Assembly: GCA_965207915.1 (NCBI GenBank)
Contig: OZ242304.1
Location: 620,001 to 684,000 of the forward strand
DNA length: 64,000 bases
Origin: VXNJ01 sp009840625
Lineage (GTDB): Bacteria > Chloroflexota > UBA11872 > VXNJ01
Direction of reading: 5' to 3'
The notes below the pieces were generated by a model. It was given only the letters and a program-made list of their open reading frames with translations, made no database searches and was not told the DNA's origin. Both the position numbers and the translations under genes were made by a program. Numbering within the stretch: position 1 is the stretch's first letter; every line of letters begins with the position of its first letter. Of this stretch, positions 8,066 through 18,247 are shown in pieces.

Positions 8066-9055
8066 ATGTCTGAACCAATTGAATTGATCGTCGACAGCGA
8101 CTGCGGCGTCGATGACGCCGTGGCGCTCTGGTACGCGTTGACCACGCCGCAGTTCGACGTCGCGCTGATCTGCAGCGTTCACGGCAATGTCGGCGAACCG
8201 GCGGTGGCCCGCAACATCGCCCGGGTTCTGGGCGCCGCCGATCGGGCCGATGTGCCGCTTGCGCTGGGCGCGGCCGACGCCCTGGCCGGCTCGCCGGTTC
8301 CGGCACGGGCCAGCTACGTGCACGGCGACGACGGGCTCGGCGATGCTGAGCTTCCCGATTACGAAATCGACCCACATCCCCTGCCGGCCGACCAGGCGAT
8401 CGTCGACCTATGCCGTCGCAATCCCGGGAAGTACACCCTGGCGGCCCTCGGCCCGGCCACCAACATCGCCCGCGCGCTGCGCCTCGAACCTGGACTGCCG
8501 GGGTTGCTGAAGGAGTTCATATATATGGGCGGCACCTTCAACCTGCCCGGGAACGTTTCGCCGGTGGCCAGCTTCAACGTGGCCGGCGACCCTCTGGCGG
8601 CCAAGGAAATGGTCAACGCCAACTGGCCCAGTCCGCCACGGATGCTCACTTTTGACGTGATGAAAAACACCACCTTCGGCGAGGCCGAGGTGAACCTGCT
8701 CAACGAAGGCCGAACCGCGGCGGCCCGATTCCTCCGTGAGCCGCTGACCCACTACCACGCGGTAACCGCGAAAGCCAATGCCGGCGGCCGCATGGTCTGT
8801 CCGGACATGCTGACGATGGTCTGGCTGTCCGACCGCGACGCGGTCGACTCGGGCCTGTATCCGCTTGACGTGGACGCCGGCCGGGACGCGGCCTGGGGGA
8901 TGACCGTGGTCGATCTGCGGTCCCAGGCCCTGTTGGACGACGCGATGCGGCGCTCGGTTGATCCGGCGGTGACTCCGACCGCGGTCTGGGAGATATCGCG
9001 TTCGGCCGACGAGGGTGCTTTCAGGGCCGCATTCGCATCGCTGCTGGGCGGCTGA
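8066..9055 (+). CDS. Nucleoside hydrolase (IUNH family)
   Basis: A 329-residue inosine-uridine-preferring-type nucleoside hydrolase, which cleaves the N-glycosidic bond of ribonucleosides to free base and ribose. The diagnostic Ca2+-binding N-terminal motif is present as DSDCGVDDAVAL (consensus DxDxGxDDA). Further family blocks are VHGNVGEPAVARNIARVL, the ALGPATNIA loop, EFIYMGGTFNLPGNVSPVASFN (the Asn-bearing segment) and FDVMKNTTF. The C-terminal His region is less clear. Substrate preference is not readable. The start ATG is chosen because the family begins directly with this strand. It is monocistronic as far as seen; the next gene has its own promoter. Confidence 0.93.
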   Translation: MSEPIELIVDSDCGVDDAVALWYALTTPQFDVALICSVHGNVGEPAVARNIARVLGAADRADVPLALGAADALAGSPVPARASYVHGDDGLGDAELPDYEIDPHPLPADQAIVDLCRRNPGKYTLAALGPATNIARALRLEPGLPGLLKEFIYMGGTFNLPGNVSPVASFNVAGDPLAAKEMVNANWPSPPRMLTFDVMKNTTFGEAEVNLLNEGRTAAARFLREPLTHYHAVTAKANAGGRMVCPDMLTMVWLSDRDAVDSGLYPLDVDAGRDAAWGMTVVDLRSQALLDDAMRRSVDPAVTPTAVWEISRSADEGAFRAAFASLLGG

Positions 9056-9187
9056 TTCAACCTGCTCTTTGATTGAGGGATACCTCGTGAAAACGTCGAT
9101 GCCCAATGGTGCATTTGTCGGGACGGCAACACTATGGAACCTTGAGCCCTTGCCATTGGCATTTATTCATGGCGAGGCAGGAATCGA

Positions 9188-9217
9188 TTAAGACTGTACG
9201 TCATTACGACGTACAAT
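9188..9217 (+). promoter_or_regulatory. Promoter of the TacA/TacT-like module, leaderless type
   Basis: A -10 element TACAAT at 9212-9217 lies 6 bases before the antitoxin ATG at 9224, with a -35-like TTAAGA at 9188-9193 and an 18-base spacer. Transcription would start at or next to the ATG, so the mRNA would be leaderless; no Shine-Dalgarno is seen. The -10 overlaps the right arm of the palindrome at 9195-9215. This is inferred from consensus only. Confidence 0.5.
9195..9215. promoter_or_regulatory. Palindromic operator of the toxin-antitoxin module
   Basis: A perfect inverted repeat with 8-base arms, TGTACGTC and GACGTACA, separated by ATTAC, just upstream of the antitoxin gene and overlapping its -10 element. 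The antitoxin has a ribbon-helix-helix-type N-terminus, and proteins of that kind bind palindromes of this size. An autoregulatory operator is the natural reading. Confidence 0.65.
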
Positions 9218-9223
9218 GGTGCC

Positions 9224-9502
9224 ATGAACTCTGAAGCAAAGTCCGCGCGTTGGTCTATCCGGGTTTCTCCAAGCGAAGACACGGTCGTGCGCCGAGTGCT
9301 TGAACACAACCGGATGTCGCTGAACGAATATGTCGTGCAACACGCAGTTTCAGCCGCGATTGCCGACCTCTCAGATCGTCGTCTCTTCACATTGTCTGCA
9401 GAAGAATGGAAAGAGTTGCAAGCGATCCTCGACAGACCCGCTGTTACGAAGCCAAGACTTGCAGACTTACTTAGCAATTACTCCGTACTAGAAGCGGATT
9501 GA
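9224..9502 (+). CDS. DUF1778 (TacA-like) antitoxin
   Basis: A 92-residue antitoxin of the DUF1778/TacA type. The N-terminus (KSARWSIRVSPSEDTVVRRV, then RMSLNEYVVQHAVSAA) has the ribbon-helix-helix DNA-binding pattern. The C-terminal tail (LSAEEWKELQAILDRP) is the amphipathic region that in TacA wraps and neutralises the GNAT toxin. Its TGA overlaps the TTG start of the toxin by 4 bases, giving translational coupling. A palindromic operator lies just upstream. Base composition is less GC-rich than the flanking housekeeping genes, consistent with acquisition. Confidence 0.88.
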   Translation: MNSEAKSARWSIRVSPSEDTVVRRVLEHNRMSLNEYVVQHAVSAAIADLSDRRLFTLSAEEWKELQAILDRPAVTKPRLADLLSNYSVLEAD

Positions 9503-9990
9503 GCATTTATCAGGGTCCGGAATTGCTGGATGCGGACCACGATTCTGCTGGATTTGATTGCGGCGACGAGATGCTCAACGAGTGGCTTCGACGACGCGCA
9601 TTGCGCAACCAGGGCGAAGGTTCCAGCCGAACTTGGGTGGTCACCGATGGCGAGCGCGTGGTCGCCTACTACGCGTCTAGCACTGCGGCGCTTGTCCGGG
9701 AGGAAGCCTCCGGGCGAATCGCGCGCAATCAGCCCAATCCGTTGCCGGCGATGCTGCTAGGTCGCCTCGCCGTCGATCGGGATCACCAGCGCATGGGGTT
9801 GGGCGCTGCACTGCTAAAACACTTCCTTGGCAAGGCTCTGGAGGTGTCCGAACTTACTGGCCTGCGATTAGCGCTGGTGCACGCCAATAGCGTGCAAGCG
9901 GCGAACTTCTACCGCCACTTTGGATTCGAGGCCTCTCCATTCGACGATCTCACCCTCATGCTGTTGCTTAGCGACATTCGCCCAACATGA
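9499..9990 (+). CDS. GNAT acetyltransferase toxin (TacT-like)
   Basis: A 163-residue GNAT-fold acetyltransferase. Toxins of the TacT/AtaT class acetylate the amino group of aminoacyl-tRNA and block translation. Visible hallmarks are the N-terminal CGDEMLNEWLRRRA segment typical of the class, the acetyl-CoA loop RLAVDRDHQRMGLGAALLKHFL (Q/RxxGxG/A), and the C-terminal NFYRHFGFE with the conserved Tyr. It starts at TTG overlapping the antitoxin stop, so it is made only with the antitoxin. The pair is complete and looks functional. The exact tRNA target is not predictable from sequence. Confidence 0.88.
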   Translation: MSIYQGPELLDADHDSAGFDCGDEMLNEWLRRRALRNQGEGSSRTWVVTDGERVVAYYASSTAALVREEASGRIARNQPNPLPAMLLGRLAVDRDHQRMGLGAALLKHFLGKALEVSELTGLRLALVHANSVQAANFYRHFGFEASPFDDLTLMLLLSDIRPT

Positions 9991-10378
9991 AGGCAGCCAG
10001 TGTCAATCGCAAATTGCGGCGGTTACCAAATCCCCGATGCCGCCGTTCGGGCCCAGATGGAACTTAATCCATCCAGGTCAGGCACGTCTTCGCAGCCGGA
10101 GTTGAGTATCTCCTTCGGTCACCAGAATCAAAGTAACGCATCGCCAGGGTCATTGCTAACCAATAACCAGTGAACATTAGCCGCCCCGGGTCGCGCCTCC
10201 ACAGCACCATTGCGGCGAACCGATTCCTGACCGGGGAGCCCCAGATGACCCAGTAAGCCGATTCATTGCACGGCCGCATTGTTTCGGCTTGAAAAGGATC
10301 CCGGGTTTCAATCCTCGCGCTCGATAAAGAGCGGGGCGCCGGATTCGATCGGGGAATATCAGCAACTGCCTGTCAATA
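9991..10378. other. Intergenic region, possible small minus-strand reading frame
   Basis: 388 bases without a convincing gene between the toxin and the nuclease. A minus-strand frame at 10064-10279 could encode 71 residues (MRPCNESAYWVIW..., with MFTGYWLAMTLAMRYF as a hydrophobic patch). It has no Shine-Dalgarno and I recognise no family. It may be the remnant of an older gene. The nuclease start has no clear ribosome site. Confidence 0.25.
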
Positions 10379-12019
10379 ATGATTCGGCCAAATCTTGAGA
10401 CAAACGTATCGTTAGCGTGGTATTCGCAACTGCGAAATCCGGCTGCTGGAGCGAGGCTAATGAAGTTTTTTGACGCCGTTGGGGCGATTTCTAGGTTCCA
10501 TGAACTTCGTCGAATCGCGGGGGCGCACGTGGTGGACCACCGCCGACTCGACGCCGATCAATTGCGCGAAGCGCTGATCAAGGTCAAGCCGCAATACCTG
10601 CACCAAGAGACTGTGCTCTCAAATCTCGAACAAGCCCTGTTTAAAGAACAAGACACGCAGCTGCGCGTGCTATCACGCGTAATTCTTGTTGACGTTCTAC
10701 TGAATCAGTTCGGATTTGAATTGCCATTCAATGAGACCGAGCAAGCAGTGATCGCTTTCGAGCAGATGGTCGTTGACAGATCCAATGAGATCGAATTGAC
10801 CGACCTAGGATGCGCGAGCAATACGTCGACGCGTTTTCAAAACCTCAAGCTGTACGAGTTCGTGCTGGATGTTGCGTGGCAGAACAATGACGACAAATCT
10901 CCAGATGAAGTCAATCTGCTTCGAAAGTTGCGCGGGCGGCTCTCGATCACCGAATCGGATCACCAACTGATTGAAGCAAAGCTCGGTAAGTACCCGAAGA
11001 TCGGCAACTCGCTTCACAGCCGAGACGAGATCAATGAAGCTCGCAAATTCCTGCAAGAGCTCGGCCTTCTTTTTGCTATTAGGCGCGAAGACGACGTAGA
11101 CGTAGACCTGATCCCGAAAGAGATTGCTGACACAATTCGATTGCTGGTCGGCCGCCAGATGCGGTTAGATGCCTATCGCTTGATGATGAACGAGACGCCG
11201 GTCCGCAGGAAGTCACACCTGCAAAACGTGTTGGATAAGAACGGCGTCGAGTACGGCAGGTATGACAACCTGGCCACGCTCACGGATCTCGTGATTGATT
11301 ACGTTCCTGCGGTAAACGCGGTAAGCAGGTCGCCGCGGTACGGATTAACCAAAAAGCAACTCTCTTCATGGTGTCGCAAATTAGGCGAATCCGGTTCAGG
11401 CACGAACGATGAAATGGTTGAACGAATCGTTGGTCATTTCGACCGCCGCAGACCGGCGGTTGAGATAAGAGATGACGCCAGGGCGACGTGGTACGACTTC
11501 TACGAGGAACTGGCAATTCGAGACTACGAGACTTTGCGCTCACAGGATGTGATTTCGAAAGATCTTGAAATCGAATCGAAGTTTGAACAAGCGACCAAAT
11601 TCCTTTTCTCGGAGAAGTTGAATCACACTCCACTCAAGCAACCCGGGTCGAATCACCCAGACGGATTGCTGAGCCTTGGCTCCCACTATCTGATGTGGGA
11701 CAACAAGTCCAAAGAATCACCGGTGAATCTCCGGGACCACATCAAACAATTCGACTCGTACATGGACAACGCCGAAAAGTCGGTGCCCATATTCCTAGTG
11801 ATAGGCCCTGACTTCACCGAAGATTCAGCGAACGAAACTGTCCGTTATCGCGCAAAGCACTTCGGCCGAGCAATCACGCTGATAACTGCCACGGAATTGA
11901 AAGATCTCGCCGAGGAGTGGGCCGGCCCGGAAAACAAACGTCGAGAAGATCCGTTCCCACTGGAGTTACTAGGAGTCAACGGTCGATATTCGCGCAACCT
12001 ATTGGGGGAATTGACTTGA
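10379..12019 (+). CDS. TerB-like / SAP-like / PD-(D/E)XK nuclease-fold protein
   Basis: A 546-residue protein I cannot assign to a named family. Around residues 155-235 an all-helical part (FVLDVAWQNNDDKSPDEVNL, then LSITESDHQLIEAKL) resembles the TerB helical domain. Residues about 320-355 (YGLTKKQLSSWCRKLG, then NDEMVERIVGHF) fit a SAP-type DNA-binding helix-loop-helix. The C-terminal part has the restriction-endonuclease fold pattern: helix Glu (FEQATKFLF, E403), PD at 427-428, and DNK at 441-443 on the next strand, followed by an acidic/aromatic helix. This is the PD-(D/E)XK metal-dependent nuclease signature, apparently intact. It stands alone between a toxin-antitoxin pair and the rRNA operon, has visibly lower GC, and is probably acquired. 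A role in defence or replication-coupled DNA cleavage is inference. Confidence 0.7.
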   Translation: MIRPNLETNVSLAWYSQLRNPAAGARLMKFFDAVGAISRFHELRRIAGAHVVDHRRLDADQLREALIKVKPQYLHQETVLSNLEQALFKEQDTQLRVLSRVILVDVLLNQFGFELPFNETEQAVIAFEQMVVDRSNEIELTDLGCASNTSTRFQNLKLYEFVLDVAWQNNDDKSPDEVNLLRKLRGRLSITESDHQLIEAKLGKYPKIGNSLHSRDEINEARKFLQELGLLFAIRREDDVDVDLIPKEIADTIRLLVGRQMRLDAYRLMMNETPVRRKSHLQNVLDKNGVEYGRYDNLATLTDLVIDYVPAVNAVSRSPRYGLTKKQLSSWCRKLGESGSGTNDEMVERIVGHFDRRRPAVEIRDDARATWYDFYEELAIRDYETLRSQDVISKDLEIESKFEQATKFLFSEKLNHTPLKQPGSNHPDGLLSLGSHYLMWDNKSKESPVNLRDHIKQFDSYMDNAEKSVPIFLVIGPDFTEDSANETVRYRAKHFGRAITLITATELKDLAEEWAGPENKRREDPFPLELLGVNGRYSRNLLGELT

Positions 12020-12491
12020 ACTTTGCAATTGAAACTCGCGGCAATCCAAGTATTTGGGGTTGCCTTGCCTGCAATATGTGCGGCGGTGTGTTGCAAAGTC
12101 GGTTGACCGGCGAGCCAGTCCTTTGCTCAGAAGCGAACTCGGGTGTTCAGCGGGCAAGTGAATTCGACATTGGGTTATCCCCAGTCCCTCGATCGTCGAC
12201 TCGCTAGCCGATTAAATGCCGCAGGGCGGAAACTAGACCCCAAAGGCTGAGACCGTACTCCTGCTGCAGCACCGGACCAGGGCCAATTAGCCGGATCCGA
12301 ACCAATCATTCAGAGTCGAATTTTCCCGCCCAAGACTCTCGGATTCGCGGCAATCGTTGGGGCGGATTAGGTAAGTGAACTCGTTCGATTACAATTTACG
12401 GCTAACTTTGCCAAGGCCCGTCCTTGGACGCGGTATCGCTTGATGCCGAAACCAGGCTGAGGCAGCACCTTTTACAAGTCAATATGTGCAA
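12020..12491. other. Leader region of the 23S-5S operon
   Basis: About 470 bases with no 16S rRNA or tRNA gene, so the 23S gene is not preceded by 16S here. A possible promoter has TACAAT at 12390-12395 with a weak TTAGGT 17 bases upstream. A boxA-like GCACCTTTTACA lies at 12465-12476. A frame crossing 12000-12207 has a CxxCxxC run but is otherwise not protein-like. Confidence 0.4.
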
Positions 12492-12515
12492 AACTTCAGT
12501 TTTGCCGACCCGAGG
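12492..12515 (+). other. Pre-23S processing stem, 5' arm
   Basis: The 24 bases here pair with 16257-16280 beyond the 23S 3' end: 21 Watson-Crick pairs, one G-U and two mismatches. Such a long stem enclosing the mature rRNA is the usual RNase III substrate for 23S maturation. It sits about 15 bases before the mature 5' end. Confidence 0.75.
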
Positions 12516-13681
12516 AATCCAATAGATCCCAAGATATTAAGGGCGATTGGTGGATGCCTTGGCACTAGGAGCCGAAGAAGGGCGTGGCAGACTACGAAAT
12601 GCTGCGGTGAGCTGTGAGCGAGCTTTGACCCGCAGATGCCCGAATGGGGAAACCTGGCAGGCGGAAACGCCTGTCGGCCTGTTCTGAAGGATTTCCAAAG
12701 TAGGAGCAGGTAGGCAAGCGGGGGAATTGAATCATCTAAGTACCCCGAGGAAAAGAAAGCAATAGCGAATCCCTCAGTAGTGGCGAGCGAAAGGGGATCA
12801 GCCCAAACCGCGTTCATGTATGAAGGTGCAGGCCGTTGTGCGCGCGGGGTTGCAGGATCGAACCGGTCCCCCTGCAGGGACCAAGGAAGTTACAAAGACG
12901 CAGGTTAGCCGAAGGCGGCTGGAAAGCCCCGCCAGAGACGGTGATAGCCCGGTAGGCGAAAGCCCGCGACCTTCCGTTCTAAATCCTGAGTACCACGGGA
13001 CACGTGAAACCCTGTGGGAACCTGGGAGGACCATCTTCCAAGGCTAATTACTCCTGGTGACCGATAGCGAACGAGTATCGTGAGAGAAAGGTGAAAAGTA
13101 CCCCGGGAGGGGAGTGAAATAGAACCTGAAACTGATCGCTTACAAACAGTCAGAGCGCTATGGCGACTTGGGCCAAGCGCAGGTGGTTGAACGCGGGGAC
13201 TGCTTCGGCAGGAATCGCGGGACACCGCCGGCGCCCACGCCCGTAAACGGTCGCAACGCGTGATGGCGTGCCTATCGAAGAATGAGCCGGCGAGTTAACT
13301 GTTGTGGCGAGGTTAAGAATCTCTGGTTCGGAGCCGGAGCGAAAGCGAGTCTTAATAGGGCGAATAGTCACAGCGGTTAGACCCGAAACCAGGTGATCTA
13401 ACCATGGCCAGAAGGAAGCGGAAGTAACATTTCGTGGACGTTCGAACGCACCAAAGCTGCAAATTTGGGCGATGAGCTGTGGTTAGGGGTGAAACGCCAA
13501 TCGAACCTGGATATAGCTGGTTCTCCCCGAAATAGTTTTAGGGCTAGCGTCCGGATCTTGAGTCTGCTGGGGGTAGAGCACTGACTGGGCTAGGGGGCTC
13601 GCGCTTACCAACCCCTATCAAACTCCGAATACCAGCAGATATACCGGGCAGTCAGACAGTGGGGGCTAACCTCCATTGTCG

Positions 13682-13712
<31 letters not shown>

Positions 13713-14379
13713 CCCCTAAATCTCGACTAAGTGGAAAACGATGTGAGATTGCTGAGACAGCCAGGATGTTGGCTTGGAAGCAGCCACCATTGAAAGAGTG
13801 CGTAACTGCTCACTGGTCAAGCGATCTTGCGCGGAAAATGTAACGGGGCTCAAGTCGAGTGCCGAAGCTGCGGGAGCCGCCGCAAGGCGGACGGTAGGGG
13901 AGCGTTCCACGGGCAGAGAAGGTCGAGCGAGAGCACGGCTGGAGCGCGTGGAAGTGAGAATGCCGGCATGAGTAGCGAAATGCGAGTGAAAAACTCGCAC
14001 ACCGTATGCCCAAGGTTTCCTGAGGAAGGTTAATCCGCTCAGGGTTAGTCGGGCCTAAGTCGAGGCCGACAGGCGTAGACGATGGACAACTGGTTCACAT
14101 TCCAGTACCACCTCGGGTTCTATGGACATTGGAGGGACCCAGCGGGGTAGGTTGAGCGCGTTGACGGAATGCGCGTCTAAGCACGTAGGTTGGTCGCATA
14201 GGTAAATCCGTGCGACTGGAAATCCGAGATGCGATGGGGAGGACCTGCTTCGGCAGGACCGACTCGATTGAGCCCGGCTGGCAAGAAAAGCTTCGTGTCC
14301 GAACCCAGGTGCCCGTACCGTAAACCGACACAGGTGGGCGGGGGTAAGTGCCCCAAGGTGATCGGGATACCCTCTGCTA

Positions 14380-14413
<34 letters not shown>

Positions 14414-14828
14414 GATGGGGTGCCCCTTTTGGTGAACGGCCCATGCGGCCGGGAGCTATAGGGGGTCGCAGTGCACAGGCCCAGGCGACTGTTTAACAAA
14501 AACACAGGTCTCTGCTAAACCGCAAGGTGATGTATAGGGGCTGACTCCTGCCCAGTGCCAGAAGGTTAAGGGGAGAGGTGTAAAAGCTTTGAACCGAAGC
14601 CCTGGTGAACGGCGGCCGTAACTCTAACGGTCCTAAGGTTGCAGAATCGCTAGCCTTAGAGAAACCGAACTATATGCGGGAAAGCCCTCCAAAACCGATC
14701 GGTACTCGCCGGTCTTGGCGCAAGCCTTAAGACGCGGCAGTAAAAATCCGACGGACATGGGGGTAATCCGCAGGGAAGACCCGGTGCAGATCGGGAACCC
14801 TCAGAGACCAAACGTTCGGAACTGACAT

Positions 14829-15319
<491 letters not shown>

Positions 15320-15836
15320 TGGAGCAACGATCTGGGCACTGTCTCGGCAGGGGACCCGGCGAAATTGAAGTGCCCGTGAAGATGCGGGCTACCCGCAACA
15401 GGACAAAAAGACCCCGGGAGCTTTACTACATCTTGGGACTGATCCTGGGGCGTATCTGTGTAGGATAGGTGGGAGACTGTGAAGCCGGGACGCTAGTTTC
15501 GGTGGAGTCAATGGTGAAATACCACCCTGGTGCGTTCTAAGGTCTAACCCGCGACCGTTATCCGGCGTGGAGACAATCTCAGGTGGGTAGTTTGACTGGG
15601 GCGGTCGCCTCCCAAAATGTAACGGAGGCGCCCAAAGGTTCCCTCAGGTTGGATGGAAATCAACCGTAGAGCGCAAAGGTATAAGGGAGCTTGACTGCGA
15701 GACATACACGTCGAGCAGAGACGAAAGTCGGGCTTAGCGACCCTGCAGTTCCGAATGGAAGGGCTGCAGCTAACGGCTATAAGTTACCCCGGGGATAACA
15801 GGCTAATAGCGCCCAATAGTCCACATAGACGGCGCT

Positions 15837-15876
<40 letters not shown>

Positions 15877-15897
15877 TAGCAGGTCCCAAGGGTTGGT

Positions 15898-15965
<68 letters not shown>

Positions 15966-16256
15966 TTGCGGGCGCAAGAGATTTGAGGGCACCTGGCCGA
16001 TAGTACGAGAGGAACCGGCTGGACGAACCTCTAGTGCATCAGTTGTTCCGCCAGGAGCATTGCTGAGTAGCTATGTTCGGAAGGGATAAGCGCTGAAAGC
16101 ATCTAAGTGCGAAGCCCTGCCCAAGATTAGATCTCTCATTGCGTTGAGCAAGTAAGTCCCCACAAAGACTATGTGGTTGATAGGCCGTAGGTGTAAGGCT
16201 GGTGACAGCTTTAGCCGAGCGGTACTAACGGACGAGGTCTTGAGAACTTATCTGGA

Positions 16257-16280
16257 CCTCGGGACGGCAAATCTGGAGTT
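16257..16280 (+). other. Pre-23S processing stem, 3' arm
   Basis: Complement of the stem arm at 12492-12515. It lies 7 bases beyond the estimated 23S 3' end and before 5S. Together the two arms indicate that 23S is excised from a transcript that also carries 5S. Confidence 0.75.
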
Positions 16281-16319
16281 GTTGCACGCAACATTGACTT
16301 TAAAAACTTTGCAAGAAAT

Positions 16320-16431
<112 letters not shown>

Positions 16432-16438
<7 letters not shown>

Positions 16439-16447
16439 TTTCTTTTT
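16432..16447 (+). terminator. Terminator of the 23S-5S operon
   Basis: The 3' side of the 5S terminal stem is followed at once by a T-rich run (TTTCTTTTT, 16439-16447). Stem plus T-tract is the form of an intrinsic terminator. The next gene comes from the opposite strand, 29 bases further on. Confidence 0.6.
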
Positions 16448-16476
16448 GCCCGCGACCGAACGCGCTGCAAAGCCGG

Positions 16477-18156
16477 CTAGCCATGGGTCGCGACCGGCGC
16501 CGCGGCCGGCAAGGGACTGGCAACGGTCCGCGCGATGAACACGTAGACGTCGGTCGATCCAATCGGCACCGGCGGTTCGTGGAATGCCCACTGCCGCCAG
16601 AACCGCCGCCAGCCCGACGGGTCGGTGACGATGCGTCCCAGGTCTGCGAAGCGCCAATTCTGGTAGACCCGCTCGGGGAACCACTCGCGAAGATGCAGGT
16701 ACCGGGCCGCGTATTGCTCGGGCCAGAAGCCGGTGACCGCCACAGTCGCCGGGTCCAGAATCATTACCGCGTAGCGTCCCGGTTCGACGTGGTCCGGACC
16801 GTTGCCGAAGACCGCCCCTTCGTGTTCGCGCAGGTACCAGGCCAGCGGCCAATGGGCGGTCGTATCGACCAGGATCGGCAGCTCGCGCCCCGACCCGGAA
16901 ATTTGGCCGGCGTCTTCAATTATGTCGAGTATCGCCAGCACGTCGCGCGAGGTTTGGGTGTAGACGAGCGGGGTGCGGGGCACATCGCCATACGAAAACG
17001 TGGTCGCGAGCGCGTTGCGAGCGCTGACGGCGAGCAGCAAAACGATCACCGCCGCCGCCAATAGGCGCCGTTTTCCGACGCTGCCGGCAATCCAGTCGCC
17101 GCCGCAGCGCGCTGCCAAAAGGCACAGCGGCAACAGCGGATGCAAGACCAGCCAGGCGGCCTTCTCGCCCGCCGCGGAATAGATCAGGAACGAGAGCGTA
17201 ACCCACCAGACCAGCAGCGTGCCAAACAAGTCTGGGGATCGCAGCGCTCGGACGAAGCCGACCACCCCCAGCACCGCCGCCGGCGCCTCCAGCAGCAGCA
17301 CCAACCCGGTGTAGAAGAACCATGGCTGGTTTACGCGCTCGGACTCGTGCACTTGCGCCCAAACGGCGACCGAGCGGCGGATCGAATCCAACAATCCCTC
17401 GGTGTTGAGCAGGAACGAGCTGAACAGCAGCGCCGGAATCCCGACCAGGAGGACCAGTCCCCAGACCAAACCGACGCGATCCGAGATCAACCGGGTCGCG
17501 GCGGCGGCAACCGGGGCGGCCCAGGCGGGCGTGCGGCCCGAGCGCTTGCGGTGGCCGGCCACGATCAGCGCTCCGCCCAGAATCGCCAGGAAGGTGACGA
17601 AGATGAATCCGGTGATGTAGGTGTTTTCCTTGGTGGCTACCCCCAGCCCCAGGGCGCCGGCCGCCAGCAGTACCCAGCGACGCTGAGGCTGCTCGATATA
17701 GCGCAGCAGCGAACCCATCGCGACCAGGGTCAGAAGCGCGATGTAGATGTCGTTGCGAAGGAAACGCGAATAGTAGAGGAATGCCGGCGACAGCGTCAGG
17801 ATCGCGACCGCCAGCAGCGTTCCCCAGCGCCCTAGGTAATCGCGCAATAACCAGGGCACGGCCAGCAGCAATGCGATTCCGGCCAGGGCCGGCAGCAGGC
17901 GCGCCGTGAAGTCCGACGCCCCCGCAACCAGAAAGACCAGCGCGTTGGCGTAGTACAGAAACGGTCCGTGGTAGAGCGGATCGTAGAGATAAACGAAACT
18001 CTCGAGCCGCTCCAGGGCAGTGACCGCGTGGATCGACTCGTCGTGATGAAACGCACGATCGCCCAGTGCCGCAAGCCGGGTCAGCGCCGCCGCCGTGATC
18101 GAGGCCGGCATCCAGATGCGTTGGACCGCGGTCAGCACCGCCGGGTAACCGATCAT
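16477..18156 (-). CDS. TIGR03663-type membrane protein, GT-C glycosyltransferase fold
   Basis: A 559-residue polytopic membrane protein with about eleven hydrophobic segments. It resembles the TIGR03663 family (archaeal and Chloroflexota proteins related to dolichyl-phosphate-mannose protein mannosyltransferases). The key N-terminal motif is present: HHDESIHAVTALERL in the first extracytoplasmic loop, where the acidic residue acts in GT-C enzymes. DPLYHGPFLYYANALVF follows. Other blocks are FLRNDIYIALLTL and ATKENTYITGFIF. The C-terminal 170 residues are a soluble domain with RELPILVDTTAHWPLAWYLR. It probably transfers a lipid-linked sugar on the outer face of the membrane. It ends next to 5S and diverges from the hydrolase gene at 18248. 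Confidence 0.82.
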   Translation of the reverse strand: MIGYPAVLTAVQRIWMPASITAAALTRLAALGDRAFHHDESIHAVTALERLESFVYLYDPLYHGPFLYYANALVFLVAGASDFTARLLPALAGIALLLAVPWLLRDYLGRWGTLLAVAILTLSPAFLYYSRFLRNDIYIALLTLVAMGSLLRYIEQPQRRWVLLAAGALGLGVATKENTYITGFIFVTFLAILGGALIVAGHRKRSGRTPAWAAPVAAAATRLISDRVGLVWGLVLLVGIPALLFSSFLLNTEGLLDSIRRSVAVWAQVHESERVNQPWFFYTGLVLLLEAPAAVLGVVGFVRALRSPDLFGTLLVWWVTLSFLIYSAAGEKAAWLVLHPLLPLCLLAARCGGDWIAGSVGKRRLLAAAVIVLLLAVSARNALATTFSYGDVPRTPLVYTQTSRDVLAILDIIEDAGQISGSGRELPILVDTTAHWPLAWYLREHEGAVFGNGPDHVEPGRYAVMILDPATVAVTGFWPEQYAARYLHLREWFPERVYQNWRFADLGRIVTDPSGWRRFWRQWAFHEPPVPIGSTDVYVFIARTVASPLPAAAPVATHG

Positions 18157-18247
18157 CTACGGGCCGCGCGCAGGTAAAGCCCGCTCGCAGCCGGCGAACG
18201 AATCGGCGGTACCCCAATATTGAGAGCGCCCACAAGGAGATCAGTCA

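Noticed and set aside
11917..12207. A 96-residue plus-strand frame with CxxCxxC
   Set aside because: It begins inside the nuclease gene in another frame, has no ribosome site and no protein-like pattern apart from the cysteines.
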